A stretch of DNA of 64,000 bases from the NCBI GenBank assembly GCA_017475035.1, contig JAFVGK010000130.1:1-64000 (forward strand). The letters run 5' to 3'. How positions within the stretch are numbered: position 1 is the stretch's first letter; each line of letters opens with the position of its first letter. The stretch is from Blautia sp. Its GTDB lineage: Bacteria > Bacillota > Clostridia > Lachnospirales > Lachnospiraceae. Positions 1 to 9,349 of this stretch are shown here, in pieces. Below the pieces are notes generated by a model that was not told the origin of the DNA, searched no databases, and saw nothing but the letters and a program-made list of their open reading frames with translations. A program made the translations under genes and the position numbers.

Positions 1-75
1 AGCGGATTCCGAGTGGCTGTAGGTTGCTGCATGCCAGTGGCATGCGTTTAGCAACGACCGAGCCGGGAGGCGAGA

Positions 76-135
76 CGCGAGAGCAGCTCCGCTGCGAAGC
101 GATCCGTAGAATCAGGCTTTTGTCGATGCAATCAT
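76..135 (+). repeat. Dispersed repeat R1, copy 1
   Basis: This 60-nt unit recurs at 13536-13595 with only about four mismatches. A 32-nt 3' portion recurs at 9255-9286, and a diverged 70-nt form lies at 13110-13179. The core reads GTAGAATCAGGCTTTTGTCG. It contains no reading frame of note. All copies lie in intergenic DNA 5' of plus-strand genes. Confidence 0.8.
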
Positions 136-137
136 AT

Positions 138-210
138 GATTACCGTATAACGAATGAACGCCCGATGTGTTCAAAATGAAACGGCAGTCAATTGCGTTCA
201 TGAGTATAAT
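138..210 (+). repeat. Dispersed repeat R2, copy 1
   Basis: About 73 nt beginning GATTACCGTATAACG and ending CATGAGTATAAT. A second copy lies at 42109-42183 in the same orientation with about 80-85 percent identity by eye. It directly follows repeat R1 here but not at 42 kb, so the two families are independent. Confidence 0.75.
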
Positions 211-326
211 TTTGAATTTCAATCGGAAATATAATAAGACATTGCACATCCATGATATGCAAAATGAAAAAAGCACCAAAATATACTGCTTCGGCGCAAA
301 ATATAGTAAAATAGAAACAAAAAACA

Positions 327-355
327 TTGAATATTATGGCTGCCTATTATATAAT
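327..355 (+). promoter_or_regulatory. Sigma-A promoter for the GH3 glycosidase gene
   Basis: TTGAAT (327-332), a 17-nt spacer, then a perfect TATAAT (350-355). The predicted transcription start is about 362, which leaves a leader of only about 30 nt before the ATG at 393. Confidence 0.7.
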
Positions 356-392
356 GAGACAATAAAAGTACTTGTATAAGGAGGATGAGCCT

Positions 393-3300
393 ATGAAATC
401 ACACAACCATTCCAGGAAGCTTCTTTCAGCTGTGCTTTGCGGCGTGATGATCAGCATGAGCTGCCGGACTGCCTTTGCTGATTCCGGGCCGAAGGCAGAG
501 ACGGAGCAGGGCAAGGCAAATGAAGCCCTGGCATTGCAGATGGAGACGGAAAGCATTGTCCTGGCACAGAATGACAGCCATCTGCTTCCTCTGGCGAAGG
601 ATCAGAAGGCAGCCGTCTTCGGTACCGGCCAGATTGTGCCGAATACCGGCGGCAGCGGTTCCGGTGCGGCAAATGGAGCCTATACGACCACACTTCTTGA
701 CGGAATGGATGAGAAGGGGATACCGTGCGTACAGGAGCTTCGAGATTTCTACGCAGGAAAGATCAGCCAGCAGGAATCGGTCAGTGCCTGGGGTTCCAGC
801 ATGGTGACGGTGGTTGACCATGGCTGGGATACCGAGGCAGAGTATCCGGGTGAATGGGGGATCCCGGCTTATTCCGGGACGGGATTCAACATGTCCAGCG
901 GGGCAAATACTCCCGAAGTCAAGCTTGATAACGGTGAGGTGACAGATGACGGCATCGTTGCCCGCGCTGCCGAGGAGACGGACACGGCGATCATTATCCT
1001 CACCCGCAATACCGGTTCGGAGGAAATGGACCGCACCGCTCAGCCGGGTGACTGGTATCTGGATGCGTCCGAAAGAGTCCTTCTCGATCAGGTGACGGAC
1101 AAATTTGAAAAGATTGTCCTGGTACTGAGCATCAACGGTTCCATCGACATGTCCTGGCTTGACGATTATCCGATTGATACCGTTCTGATCTCCTACGCAT
1201 CCGGCTCACAGACCGGGTATGCGATGACAGATCTGATTTACGGCTATGCGAATCCGAGCGCGAGGCTGGCGGATACCATTACGAAGACCTACGAAGAGCA
1301 TCCGACGGCAGAGACCTTTGGGTATCACAACTACGACGAATACGGACTGGATGCCGTCGCCAACAATTCCTACTTTGGCGAGCTCGGACAAACCGATCCG
1401 GTAGGACTTTATAAAGAAGACATTTACGAAGGATATCGGTATTTTGATACCTTTGGAAAGGAAGTCTTATATCCGTTCGGTTCCGGCCTTTCCTATTCGG
1501 ACTTTTCCTTCGAGGACATGAGTGTAACGCTGGATGCGGAAAGCAAAAGCGCAGTGGTGTCCGCAACGGTCAAAAATGTGACCCAGGACGATTCTATTCC
1601 GGCAGGCAAAGAAGTGGTGGAAATCTATGTCAGCGCACCGGAAGGCAAGCTGGAGCAGCCTTATCAGAAGCTGGTGGATTTCACTAAGACACAGGAGCTC
1701 GCCGCAGGAGAGAGTGAGACGGTCAGCGTTTCCGTTCCGCTGGCGGATCTGGCTTCCTATGATGAGGAGCAGGCAGCTTACATTCTGGAACCCGGTTGTT
1801 ACTTCTTCCGCGTGGGTTCCTCATCACGTGATACCCATGTGGCAGGCGCCTTCAAAGTTGACGAAGAGATTCTGGTCACCCAGCTTCATAACGAGCTTTC
1901 CATGGTGGAAGAGGATAAGGATTTTTATGAATCTGTCCGTCTGACATCAAAGGATGGGGCCCCGATCACCTATGAGGGCGAGGAAGAAGAAATGGCAGCG
2001 GCCGGCGAGGCAGCCTTTACGGTTACGGCAGAAGATGTCGAAACATCCTCCGAGGCTCCTGTGCTGGAAGAGACGGTTGTCGAGACGCTTCCGGAGGACA
2101 GTCCGGTCTACAAGTTCCAGGCAGTGCAGGACGGCACCATCAGCCTGCCCCAGTTCGTTTCCCAGATGACCAGAGATGAACTGGTCATGTTCTGCTCCGG
2201 TGGTTCCACTGCGGGTGTCGAGACTTACTACAGTGATGATCCGGCGATCCGTATCGACAATATCAACACAAAGATCAACCAGGCGACCAGCGGCGCCGGC
2301 GCTTCCCGCAGCATTGAGCGCTTCAGCATCCCGTCTATCGGCTATGCGGACGGTTCCGCCGGTATTTCCTATGCAAAGACGGAAACGGTAGGAGATGTAA
2401 ATGTGGGCTGGTCGAGAGCCGCGGCAATCGTCTGCTGCTGGAACAAGGATCTCCTTCACGCGTATGGCGATGCGGTCGGACAGGAAATGTCCCAGATCAA
2501 TATTGATTACTGGCTGGCGCCGAGCATTAACTTACACCGGAATCCGTTAAACGGGCGAAACAATGAGTATTACTCCGAGGACGGCGTTCTGAGCGGCTGG
2601 ACCGCAGCTTCCGTCGCGGAAGGCGTGGCGGAACATGGTCTGTCTGTCTGCCTGAAGCACTTTGCCGGAAATAATGAGGAGCATTATCGCCGTGGGATTC
2701 AGAATGAAACAACGTTGGAAAACGGTACGAGCCTTGATGCCATGAATGTGATCATCTCGGAAAGAGCCTTCAGGGAGATTTACCTGAAGCCGTTTGAGAT
2801 GGCAGTCAGGACCGGCGCGGTCAAGAACGTGATGTCCGCGTTTAATAAAGTGAACGGACAGTACTGTGCCACCAGTAAAGAGCTTCTGATTGATATACTC
2901 AGAGGCGAGTGGGGCTATGATGGCTATGTCGTCACGGACTGGGGTGATCTTGATACGATCGCTGACCCTGATCTTGAGATGGCAGGAGGAAATGATGCCA
3001 TCATGTCCGGTACACATGTCATGTACCGTATCCCTGATAAGATTCAGGCAGGTCTGGACAATGGCACTGTCACGATAGAAGATCTGCAGAGAAATGCGTA
3101 TCATTTCCTGTCCTCCATACTGGCGAGCAGCCTGTCTGACCAGGCTGAGATGCATCAGTTTAATGAGGAGCTTGCGATCCGCACGAGTGTCCTTCCGACA
3201 GCAAGGGTGAACCGTGAGTATTCCGAAGTAAAGGTCAATCCGCTGATCGCAACGGCAGGTACAAGCACATATAGCTTTGCCGTGGCAGAAGGCAGCAAGG

Positions 3301-4601
3301 ATACCCTTCCGGAAGGACTTGAACTGAAACCGGACGGAACACTTTGCGGCAAGGCAGCGGAAGGAACACAGGGAACCTATGAGATTACCTTCGAAGTGAC
3401 GGATGCGGACGGAAACACGGCTGAAGCGGTACTTCCATTGACAGTGGAAGGCGAACTGATTATCGATACTTCCGGTATCGGCGTGGCGAAGCTGGGAGAA
3501 GCCTTTGAAGCGAAGCTTACCGCTTACGATGCACAAGGCAGCGAGGTGGAAGGAACATACAGCACACAGTCAGAGCTTCCCGCCGGTCTTTCCTTATCTG
3601 AGGACGGTATCATCAGCGGTACCCTGGAGGCTGTAGGAGAAAGCCCGGAGATTACTTACTATGTAACCGTGGATGGCAAGGACGGATCTGCCAAAGCGAT
3701 GCTGTACTGCATAGAAAAAGATGTGGAGCTGGTAACGGAAGCTCTCGCAGATGCGGAGCTTGACGCGGAGTATGCTTCCACCCTGGAAGCGGCCGGCGGC
3801 ATTGCCCCGTATACCTACAAGGTTAAGGGACTTCCGGATGGCTTCGCTCCTATGGGGGATCAGGTTCTGAGCGGCAGCCTGCTGTTTGGCCTGTACTACA
3901 TTCCGGGCATCGTACCTGCCTCCAGTGAAGGTATGTATGAGGTAGAAGTCATTGTTACCGATGCCATCGGCGCCCAGGGTTCCGGAACGGTCAGCCTGAA
4001 GGTCGGCGATCCTCAGGAAATCGTGGGACTTGCGATTTCCACGCCGTCGATTCCTTCCGGTGAGGCAAATTCGACCTACGAGAAGACACAATTCTCGGCA
4101 GTGAATGCCGAGGGTGATGTAACCTATCAGCTTGCCGCGGACAGCGATGAGCTTCCTTACGGCCTGACGCTGAGTGAGGACGGCATCCTGGAAGGAAGCT
4201 TAAGCTCTGATGCTTCCGGCGTATACCATCTCGTGATCGAGGTTACGGACAGCACGGGCACGGCTTCCAAGGGCTATGAGCTTTTCGTCAAAGGACGTCT
4301 GGATTCCGACCCTGTGGCGTACAGCACCTTCCACGCAGCGGTGGGAGAAGAATTCACCCAGACGATCGAAGCCCAGAACGGACCTTTCAGCACCGACTAT
4401 ACTTATGTACTGGACGAGGAAAACGGCGATGCCCTTCCGGAGGGACTGGCTCTGTCCGTAAATGAATTTGTTGCTGAGATCAGCGGAACCCCCGCGGAAG
4501 GCACAGAGGGGACCTACCATCTGCTTCTCACTCTGGATACGGCAACCTTTGCCGGCAATCCTGTCACCAGCGTGGTGCCCTATACACTGATTGTTGAATA
4601 A
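393..4601 (+). CDS. Secreted GH3 beta-glucosidase with permuted domains and Ig-like repeats
   Basis: Predicted exported glycoside hydrolase family 3 enzyme of 1402 residues. It starts at the ATG at 393, which has AAGGAGGA at 378-385; an upstream in-frame TTG at 372 would overlap that site. A signal peptide precedes residue ~30. The domain order is reversed relative to most GH3 enzymes. The alpha/beta sandwich comes first, with the presumed acid/base motif GSEEMDR near residue 208. An Fn3-like domain follows (~405-490). The TIM-barrel domain comes last (~585-920), with KHFAGN near 754 and the nucleophile in VVTDWG (Asp849). Residues ~940-1402 hold five putative Ig (He_PIG-like) repeats of the type LPxGLxLxxDGxxxG. 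Permuted GH3 enzymes are known from rumen Clostridia. No LPXTG anchor is seen. Substrate is likely a beta-glucoside or oligosaccharide (inference). Confidence 0.88.
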   Translation: MKSHNHSRKLLSAVLCGVMISMSCRTAFADSGPKAETEQGKANEALALQMETESIVLAQNDSHLLPLAKDQKAAVFGTGQIVPNTGGSGSGAANGAYTTTLLDGMDEKGIPCVQELRDFYAGKISQQESVSAWGSSMVTVVDHGWDTEAEYPGEWGIPAYSGTGFNMSSGANTPEVKLDNGEVTDDGIVARAAEETDTAIIILTRNTGSEEMDRTAQPGDWYLDASERVLLDQVTDKFEKIVLVLSINGSIDMSWLDDYPIDTVLISYASGSQTGYAMTDLIYGYANPSARLADTITKTYEEHPTAETFGYHNYDEYGLDAVANNSYFGELGQTDPVGLYKEDIYEGYRYFDTFGKEVLYPFGSGLSYSDFSFEDMSVTLDAESKSAVVSATVKNVTQDDSIPAGKEVVEIYVSAPEGKLEQPYQKLVDFTKTQELAAGESETVSVSVPLADLASYDEEQAAYILEPGCYFFRVGSSSRDTHVAGAFKVDEEILVTQLHNELSMVEEDKDFYESVRLTSKDGAPITYEGEEEEMAAAGEAAFTVTAEDVETSSEAPVLEETVVETLPEDSPVYKFQAVQDGTISLPQFVSQMTRDELVMFCSGGSTAGVETYYSDDPAIRIDNINTKINQATSGAGASRSIERFSIPSIGYADGSAGISYAKTETVGDVNVGWSRAAAIVCCWNKDLLHAYGDAVGQEMSQINIDYWLAPSINLHRNPLNGRNNEYYSEDGVLSGWTAASVAEGVAEHGLSVCLKHFAGNNEEHYRRGIQNETTLENGTSLDAMNVIISERAFREIYLKPFEMAVRTGAVKNVMSAFNKVNGQYCATSKELLIDILRGEWGYDGYVVTDWGDLDTIADPDLEMAGGNDAIMSGTHVMYRIPDKIQAGLDNGTVTIEDLQRNAYHFLSSILASSLSDQAEMHQFNEELAIRTSVLPTARVNREYSEVKVNPLIATAGTSTYSFAVAEGSKDTLPEGLELKPDGTLCGKAAEGTQGTYEITFEVTDADGNTAEAVLPLTVEGELIIDTSGIGVAKLGEAFEAKLTAYDAQGSEVEGTYSTQSELPAGLSLSEDGIISGTLEAVGESPEITYYVTVDGKDGSAKAMLYCIEKDVELVTEALADAELDAEYASTLEAAGGIAPYTYKVKGLPDGFAPMGDQVLSGSLLFGLYYIPGIVPASSEGMYEVEVIVTDAIGAQGSGTVSLKVGDPQEIVGLAISTPSIPSGEANSTYEKTQFSAVNAEGDVTYQLAADSDELPYGLTLSEDGILEGSLSSDASGVYHLVIEVTDSTGTASKGYELFVKGRLDSDPVAYSTFHAAVGEEFTQTIEAQNGPFSTDYTYVLDEENGDALPEGLALSVNEFVAEISGTPAEGTEGTYHLLLTLDTATFAGNPVTSVVPYTLIVE

Positions 4602-4652
4602 ACAGAGGTGATGTTCTGAGGTTACACCAAGGCCACAACTCATACTGTTACG

Positions 4653-4690
4653 AAGGGGATGGATCCGCCAGATCCATCCTCTTTGCTTTT
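4653..4690 (+). terminator. Intrinsic terminator after the GH3 gene
   Basis: A perfect 9-bp stem, GGATGGATC (4657-4665) with GATCCATCC (4671-4679), is extended by a further four pairs including one wobble. It is followed by CTTTGCTTTTCC. It lies 50 nt after the GH3 stop codon. Confidence 0.8.
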
Positions 4691-4823
4691 CCTTTATCAT
4701 GATTGAGTGACAGACAGGAAGGACAGAATCCTGAGCCACCAGAAAAGTATTTTTGTTCCGACAAAGTAGTTTTTGTTATTTCCTGAATAATAATCAATGG
4801 TTTTAAGCATGTGGAGATTTTAT

Positions 4824-4882
4824 AAAAAAGGGTCAGCCTCCATGAATAATATATCATTTGTTCATGGAGACTGACCCTTTTA
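4824..4882. terminator. Bidirectional terminator between convergent genes
   Basis: A long near-perfect stem runs from AAAAGGGTCAGCCTCCATGA to its complement around 4861-4880, with A-runs on one side and T-runs on the other. It therefore fits both the plus-strand GH3 transcript and the minus-strand LRR gene, whose stop codon is at 4885-4887. Confidence 0.85.
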
Positions 4883-4884
4883 TG

Positions 4885-7551
4885 TCAGAATTTTATGAAA
4901 GTGGCATTTGAACTGATGCCTCTGGCTATGAGCAGTTTTTTGTATGTATTCAGTAAATCTCCCGGTACATAAACGACAGCATTCGCGTTGGTGTTCAAAA
5001 AGGCGTTGGATCCTACGGTACTGTTTGTCAGCTTCAGGGTTTTGACAGTGATTTTTGAAAGCTTCTTGCAGCCTCGGAAGGCTCCGGCTTTGATATTCTT
5101 TACCTTGGCGGGGAGTGTGATTTCCTGCAGGGATGTACATTGATAAAAAGCTGTGGCTCCGATGTTGACTACATTTGCTCCCAGAGTGACTTTTTTCAGG
5201 TTCGGACACTGATAGAACGCGTTCTTATAGATGGTCTTGACAAATTTGCCGATGACGACAGCCGTGACCTTCTTATGATTTTTAAACGCGCCTGCGGCAA
5301 CGGACACGACTTTGTAGGTTACACCGGTGGAGCTGATGGTCGCAGGGATCTTGATCGTGCCCTGCGCTGTTGCGCCGGGAGCGCAGTAGGTGACGGTCGG
5401 GTTGTCGACCGCAGCACTTACGACCTGATAGGAAGCCCCGTCAGCGGTCTGAAGCCTTGTTCCCGCTGCTGCCGGAATATGCCCGGCGGACGGAGTCGGT
5501 GTCGGAGTCGGTGTGTTGGCCGGTCTGACATACATTCTTACATAATTGGTATAAACTCGAATGTCGTTTCCGAGATTAATCTCACAGACAATATATTTGT
5601 TGTTGAGCCAGGTATCCGTCGGCTTAAGCCTTACGATACTCGCCTGTTCACCAATTACATACGTATGCGCTTTTACAGTTGACCATTCATAGGGATCCGC
5701 GCCTGACGCATCCTGGATATACCACTTATATGCGATGGCGCCGGTGGCTTCCGCCCGGAATTGGAATTCTGTTCCGACGGTAGTTGTCGCGGGGGCTGGC
5801 TGAAGTGTGATCGCAGGCTTTACCGTCATTTTCGCACACGTGGATATTGTGGATGTACCGTCTTTTCCTGTTATGCTGCAGCCGATATATTTGCCGTTCA
5901 GCCAGGTATCCTTTGGAATCAGGGTAATCTTTGAGGTTTCCACCCCACTGATAACAGCATGGGCGGGGATATATGGGTACGACCAGGAATATGACGAGGT
6001 ATAGGGGTTATTCTCATCATAGACATGCCAGTAGTAGCTCTTGGCATCTGTGGCTGTTACGGAAAAGGTAAAGGCCTTTCCGACAGAGGTGGAAGCTGCC
6101 GCAGGCTGCTGTGTGATCACGGCTCTGCTTGAAGCCACAAAAACAGAGTTGGTGTGAAGGGTTCCGATGTAACCATCTATCGTTACGTTTGCGCGCACAT
6201 ATTTATCTGAGACAGTGGTGGTCGTCTTGTAGTCAACGGAAACAGCGCCGGTAATCGGTGTCCAGGTTCCTCCTGAGGGACTGCTTGAATAATCCCAGGT
6301 GTAATGCTTCGTACCGGAGGGAGCATTGCTCAATACAGTAAGGGTGCTGCCCACCTTATAGGATTTATTTGCGATCGAGACAGTACCGGAAATACGTTTT
6401 CCGGGTCCGATCGTAACGTTAGTGGCAGCCTTGCCGCCGGAGGTCACGATATTGTGACCGGAATTGCTGCCGCCTGTCGGATTCAGAATCTGGAAAGGAT
6501 ATTTAATCTCTATGGCGCCATATTTCGCATAAAAGGCGTTTTGCTTTCCTGTGGAAATTGTTTTGCCGTTATAGAAAACAATGTTGCCGTTTACTGCATG
6601 GATTCCATCGATCCCGGTGCCCTCGGCGGTGACATCACCGTAAAGAGAGATGCTTCCCTCGCTGTATATGCCATAGGAAGTCCCTTTTGCAATTGCGACT
6701 TTTCCCTGCTGATTGATTATGATGGATGTTTTTGCCCTGATGCCGCAGCTGCCATACGCCTGAACAACACCGGAAATATCCACTTTTCCGTTTCCGGCAA
6801 AAATCGCGTATTCATCTGCGTCAGCAAAAACACCGCCTCCGGAGATCAGGATGTTGCCGCTGTGGGCATAAAGGCCGCGATATCCGCCGACAACGACGGA
6901 GCCGCCCAGAATCCTGACGTCACCGGACCGGGCTTCGATGCATGCATTTTTATTCTTGCTGTTGCTTTTGTTGCTGAGAATCAGGGAACCTGTCGTACAT
7001 TCGACCTTCGTATTTGCCCTTGCACTGTTTCCGATACCGACATTGATCCGGGCGGTGCCATTCAGGAAAACATTATTTCCGTGTACCCCCCAGTTACATT
7101 TTTCTACATTCAGCGTTGAACCTTGCTGCAGGTTAAGGTAACCAATTGTTGAAATGGCCGTGCCCCAATAAGCGGTCGGCGCGATCGTTACGGATGCGTT
7201 GGTGGCAAAAGTCCTGACATCAATGACAGTGGAGGAAAGCATGCCCTCCTGCGGCGCAAGAGTCAGCGTGTAATTACTGCTGCTGCCCTTTGTAATGCTG
7301 AGAGAATAGTTCCTTCCGCTGATACATCTTATGGTTTTGTTGGTATTCACAACAATGCTTGTGTCGCCGTTCAGGATTACTTCGGCACCGTTTTTGAGAT
7401 TGCTTGCATAGACCGTGCCGCTGATGTAGACTGTGGGATACGATTCGGCTTTAACAGGGATTGCGGAAAGCAGGAAACACACCAGGATGGCAAGCAAAAC
7501 AAGAGTCCTGCTTCCGGAAAAGACCTTCATGCTGCTTTGCTTTTTCTCCAT
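4885..7551 (-). CDS. Secreted surface protein with Ig-like modules and C-terminal LRR_5 (BspA-like) repeats
   Basis: Predicted extracellular protein of 888 residues. The ATG at 7551 is chosen because GAGGTGAG lies just upstream; a GTG at 7560 would sit inside that site. A signal peptide ends near AESYP (~37). The N-terminal ~400 residues are rich in Gly, Ser, Asn and short beta-strand repeats, resembling a beta-helix or carbohydrate-binding fold. Two Ig-like modules beginning with QQPAAASTSVG and LQPAPATTTVG follow (~480-660). A PTPTPTPS linker (~683) leads to BspA-type leucine-rich repeats (NAFYQCPNLKKVTLGANV and similar, ~735-880). This architecture is typical of gut Clostridia adhesion or glycan-binding proteins. 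Function is unknown, and no sortase motif is visible. Confidence 0.8.
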   Translation of the reverse strand: MEKKQSSMKVFSGSRTLVLLAILVCFLLSAIPVKAESYPTVYISGTVYASNLKNGAEVILNGDTSIVVNTNKTIRCISGRNYSLSITKGSSSNYTLTLAPQEGMLSSTVIDVRTFATNASVTIAPTAYWGTAISTIGYLNLQQGSTLNVEKCNWGVHGNNVFLNGTARINVGIGNSARANTKVECTTGSLILSNKSNSKNKNACIEARSGDVRILGGSVVVGGYRGLYAHSGNILISGGGVFADADEYAIFAGNGKVDISGVVQAYGSCGIRAKTSIIINQQGKVAIAKGTSYGIYSEGSISLYGDVTAEGTGIDGIHAVNGNIVFYNGKTISTGKQNAFYAKYGAIEIKYPFQILNPTGGSNSGHNIVTSGGKAATNVTIGPGKRISGTVSIANKSYKVGSTLTVLSNAPSGTKHYTWDYSSSPSGGTWTPITGAVSVDYKTTTTVSDKYVRANVTIDGYIGTLHTNSVFVASSRAVITQQPAAASTSVGKAFTFSVTATDAKSYYWHVYDENNPYTSSYSWSYPYIPAHAVISGVETSKITLIPKDTWLNGKYIGCSITGKDGTSTISTCAKMTVKPAITLQPAPATTTVGTEFQFRAEATGAIAYKWYIQDASGADPYEWSTVKAHTYVIGEQASIVRLKPTDTWLNNKYIVCEINLGNDIRVYTNYVRMYVRPANTPTPTPTPSAGHIPAAAGTRLQTADGASYQVVSAAVDNPTVTYCAPGATAQGTIKIPATISSTGVTYKVVSVAAGAFKNHKKVTAVVIGKFVKTIYKNAFYQCPNLKKVTLGANVVNIGATAFYQCTSLQEITLPAKVKNIKAGAFRGCKKLSKITVKTLKLTNSTVGSNAFLNTNANAVVYVPGDLLNTYKKLLIARGISSNATFIKF

Positions 7552-7599
7552 ATCACTCACCTCACCTCACATCTTCTTGTTGCTGAATCATGTTATGAT

Positions 7600-7685
7600 T
7601 TCCTGCGAAAACGTATTTTGCAGGTTGACGTATGCCTTCGGATGATGCTGTTTCGGAAGTTGGGCGGCCAAAGACAAAAACAGGC
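7600..7685 (-). repeat. RIR repeat copy 5' of the LRR protein gene
   Basis: Read on the minus strand, this segment contains the family hallmarks: a TCTTTGGCC-like arm, CTTCCGAAACAGCATC, CATCCGAAGGCAT, and GTCAACCTGCAAAATACG. It ends about 45 nt before the start of the minus-strand gene. It is a diverged copy. Confidence 0.6.
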
Positions 7686-7837
7686 TGTTGCATATTCTGA
7701 TTATAACATAAGAAGGCCGTATTTTGGAAGAGGATCAGAGCTGAAATTTTTGAAATATTCAGAGTCTGAAAAGCTGTGAGATTTTCTGACTGCAATTCTT
7801 CTTTGTGATATTCTGATTGCATCAACAAAAAGCTGGC

Positions 7838-7866
7838 TTGACAGGAAAAGTTTTCTGTAGGACAAT
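7838..7866 (+). promoter_or_regulatory. sbcD: Probable sigma-A promoter for sbcD
   Basis: A perfect TTGACA (7838-7843), a 17-nt spacer and GACAAT (7861-7866). Transcription would begin about 85 nt before the sbcD ATG and include the partial RIR repeat. Confidence 0.6.
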
Positions 7867-7906
7867 GTTCCTCGACATTCTGTCTCGCTGATATCAAGAG
7901 AAAAAA

Positions 7907-7950
7907 CTACATTGAGTCAATATATAAAATTTCGTTATTGTAAGGAGGGG
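7907..7950 (+). repeat. RIR repeat, 3' part, supplying the sbcD ribosome binding site
   Basis: ATTGAGTCAATATATAAAAT, then TTCGTTATTGTAAGGAGGGG, matches the 3' third of the RIR family (consensus GAGTCAACTTACAAAACTTC, then GTTNNAAGGAGG). The AAGGAGGGG at 7942-7950 is the sbcD Shine-Dalgarno sequence. Confidence 0.65.
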
Positions 7951-7958
7951 CAGGGATT

Positions 7959-9089
7959 ATGAAACTGATTCATTTGTCCGATCTGCACCTGGGAAAACGG
8001 GTTAATGAATATTCGATGCTGGAAGACCAGAAATTTATCATTGCTCAGATTCTGGATATCATCAAAGAGGAACAGCCGGACGCTGTGCTGCTGGCCGGGG
8101 ACATCTATGACAAAGCGGTACCGTCCGCTGAGGCTGTCTGTCTGTTTGACGCGTTTCTGACGGAGCTTTCCGGTATGAAGCACAGGATTTTTGTGATCAG
8201 CGGAAACCATGATTCCGCTGAGAGGATTGCCTTTGGAAGCCGGCTGCTGGATAAAAATGAGATTTATCTTTCCCCGGTTTATGACGGAAATCCGGTCAGC
8301 GTTTCCCTGTATGATGTCTACGGAGAGGCAGTGGTATATCTTCTTCCCTTTGTGAAGCCGGTGCATGTGCGGAGCTGCTTTCCGGAAGAGACGGTGGAAT
8401 CCTATACGGAGGCAATGCGGGTGGCTGTAAATCACATGGAAGTGGACCGGAACAAAAGAAATATTCTTGTAACGCATCAGTTCGTTACGGGAGCTTCCCG
8501 ATGTGATTCGGAGGACATCAGTGTCGGCGGCACGGATAATGTGGATGCTTCTGTATTTGAGCCTTTTGACTATGTGGCTCTCGGCCATCTGCATGGACCG
8601 CAGACAGTCACGCGGGAGACAATCCGCTACTGCGGTACTCCTCTGAAATACTCTTTTTCCGAAAAGAATCAGGTAAAATCTGTTACGGTAGTAGAGCTGG
8701 AGGAAAAAGGAAAAATACAGATCCGGACAGTGCCTCTGCATCCGCAGCATGATCTCAGGGAGCTTCGCGGTACCTATGAGGAGCTGATGAACAGAAGGAA
8801 CTATGAAGGAACGGCAGTAGATGATTATCTTCGCATTGTTCTGACGGATGAAGAGGATATTCCGGATGCTGTTCGCCGCCTGGGAGTGATTTACCCGAAT
8901 ATCATGAAGCTGGAATATGATAATAAGCGGACCCGCTCCACGGCAAATCTGGAAGAAGGAATACGGATGGAAAACCGGAAGCCCTCGGAATACTTCGCGG
9001 ATTTTTATAAAGAGCAGAACGGGCAGGCTATGTCAGAAACTATGGAAGAGATTGTATCTGAGCTGTTTACAATGCTTGGGGAGAACTGA
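7959..9089 (+). CDS. sbcD: Exonuclease SbcCD subunit D
   Basis: Mre11-family metallophosphoesterase of 376 residues, the nuclease subunit of the SbcCD complex. With SbcC it opens DNA hairpins and trims ends during recombination and repair. All five phosphoesterase motifs are visible: LIHLSDLHLG (Asp8, His10), LLAGDIYD (~46-53), SGNHDS (81-86), VTHQF (171-175) and LGHLHG (208-213). Length fits the family. The ATG at 7959 has AAGGAGGGG eight bases upstream. sbcC follows 260 nt later, so the pair is less tightly linked than in many genomes, with repeats R5 and R1 in the gap. Confidence 0.95.
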   Translation: MKLIHLSDLHLGKRVNEYSMLEDQKFIIAQILDIIKEEQPDAVLLAGDIYDKAVPSAEAVCLFDAFLTELSGMKHRIFVISGNHDSAERIAFGSRLLDKNEIYLSPVYDGNPVSVSLYDVYGEAVVYLLPFVKPVHVRSCFPEETVESYTEAMRVAVNHMEVDRNKRNILVTHQFVTGASRCDSEDISVGGTDNVDASVFEPFDYVALGHLHGPQTVTRETIRYCGTPLKYSFSEKNQVKSVTVVELEEKGKIQIRTVPLHPQHDLRELRGTYEELMNRRNYEGTAVDDYLRIVLTDEEDIPDAVRRLGVIYPNIMKLEYDNKRTRSTANLEEGIRMENRKPSEYFADFYKEQNGQAMSETMEEIVSELFTMLGEN

Positions 9090-9195
9090 TGATGCCGGCC
9101 CGGCTTTGATTTGCTTTACCCTGTTTCCGGTCGGGGAAAAGTGACGCTGGCCAGAGAGTCCGTGAAGGTTTTGAAGCCTGGCGTCAGGTTGAATT

Positions 9196-9217
9196 GATTC
9201 AGGCGACAAAAGGTCAT
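9196..9217 (-). repeat. Repeat R5 (minus orientation) between sbcD and sbcC
   Basis: On the minus strand this reads ATGACCTTTTGTCGCCTGAA followed by TC. It is nearly identical to 19122-19146 and 58908-58932. It lies about 100 nt after the sbcD stop. Confidence 0.7.
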
Positions 9218-9254
9218 ACAAAAAGAAGCTTGCTCTTTTTTGCATGAAATTGGG

Positions 9255-9286
9255 CCGTAGAATCAGGGTTTTGTCGATGCAATCAT
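9255..9286 (+). repeat. Dispersed repeat R1, partial copy
   Basis: These 32 nt match positions 104-135 with one mismatch. They lie 5' of sbcC, about 50 nt before its ribosome binding site. Confidence 0.7.
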
Positions 9287-9349
9287 GAAATAATGAAATG
9301 CTGCAGATACAGAGATTTCCGCTGATAACAGCAGAAAGGAAGAACATAC

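Larger units (their letters stand above)
1..392. other. Intergenic region with two dispersed repeats and a promoter
   Basis: This stretch holds no gene that I can support. It contains a copy of repeat family R1 at 76-135, a copy of family R2 at 138-210, and then an AT-rich stretch that ends in a good sigma-A promoter at 327-355 reading into the GH3 gene. The short reading frames here overlap the repeats and have no ribosome binding sites. Confidence 0.6.
7552..7958. other. Divergent intergenic region between the LRR protein and sbcD
   Basis: 407 nt without a supportable gene. It holds a minus-oriented RIR copy (7600-7685) reading toward the LRR gene, a promoter at 7838-7866, and the 3' part of an RIR copy at 7907-7950 directly in front of sbcD. 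Confidence 0.6.

Noticed and set aside
2547..3536. Long minus-strand reading frame (329 codons) opposite the GH3 gene
   Set aside because: It lies antisense to a gene with intact catalytic motifs, has no ribosome binding site and a composition typical of a mirror frame.
6304..7119. 271-codon plus-strand frame opposite the LRR surface protein
   Set aside because: Opposite a gene with signal peptide and repeats; no ribosome binding site.
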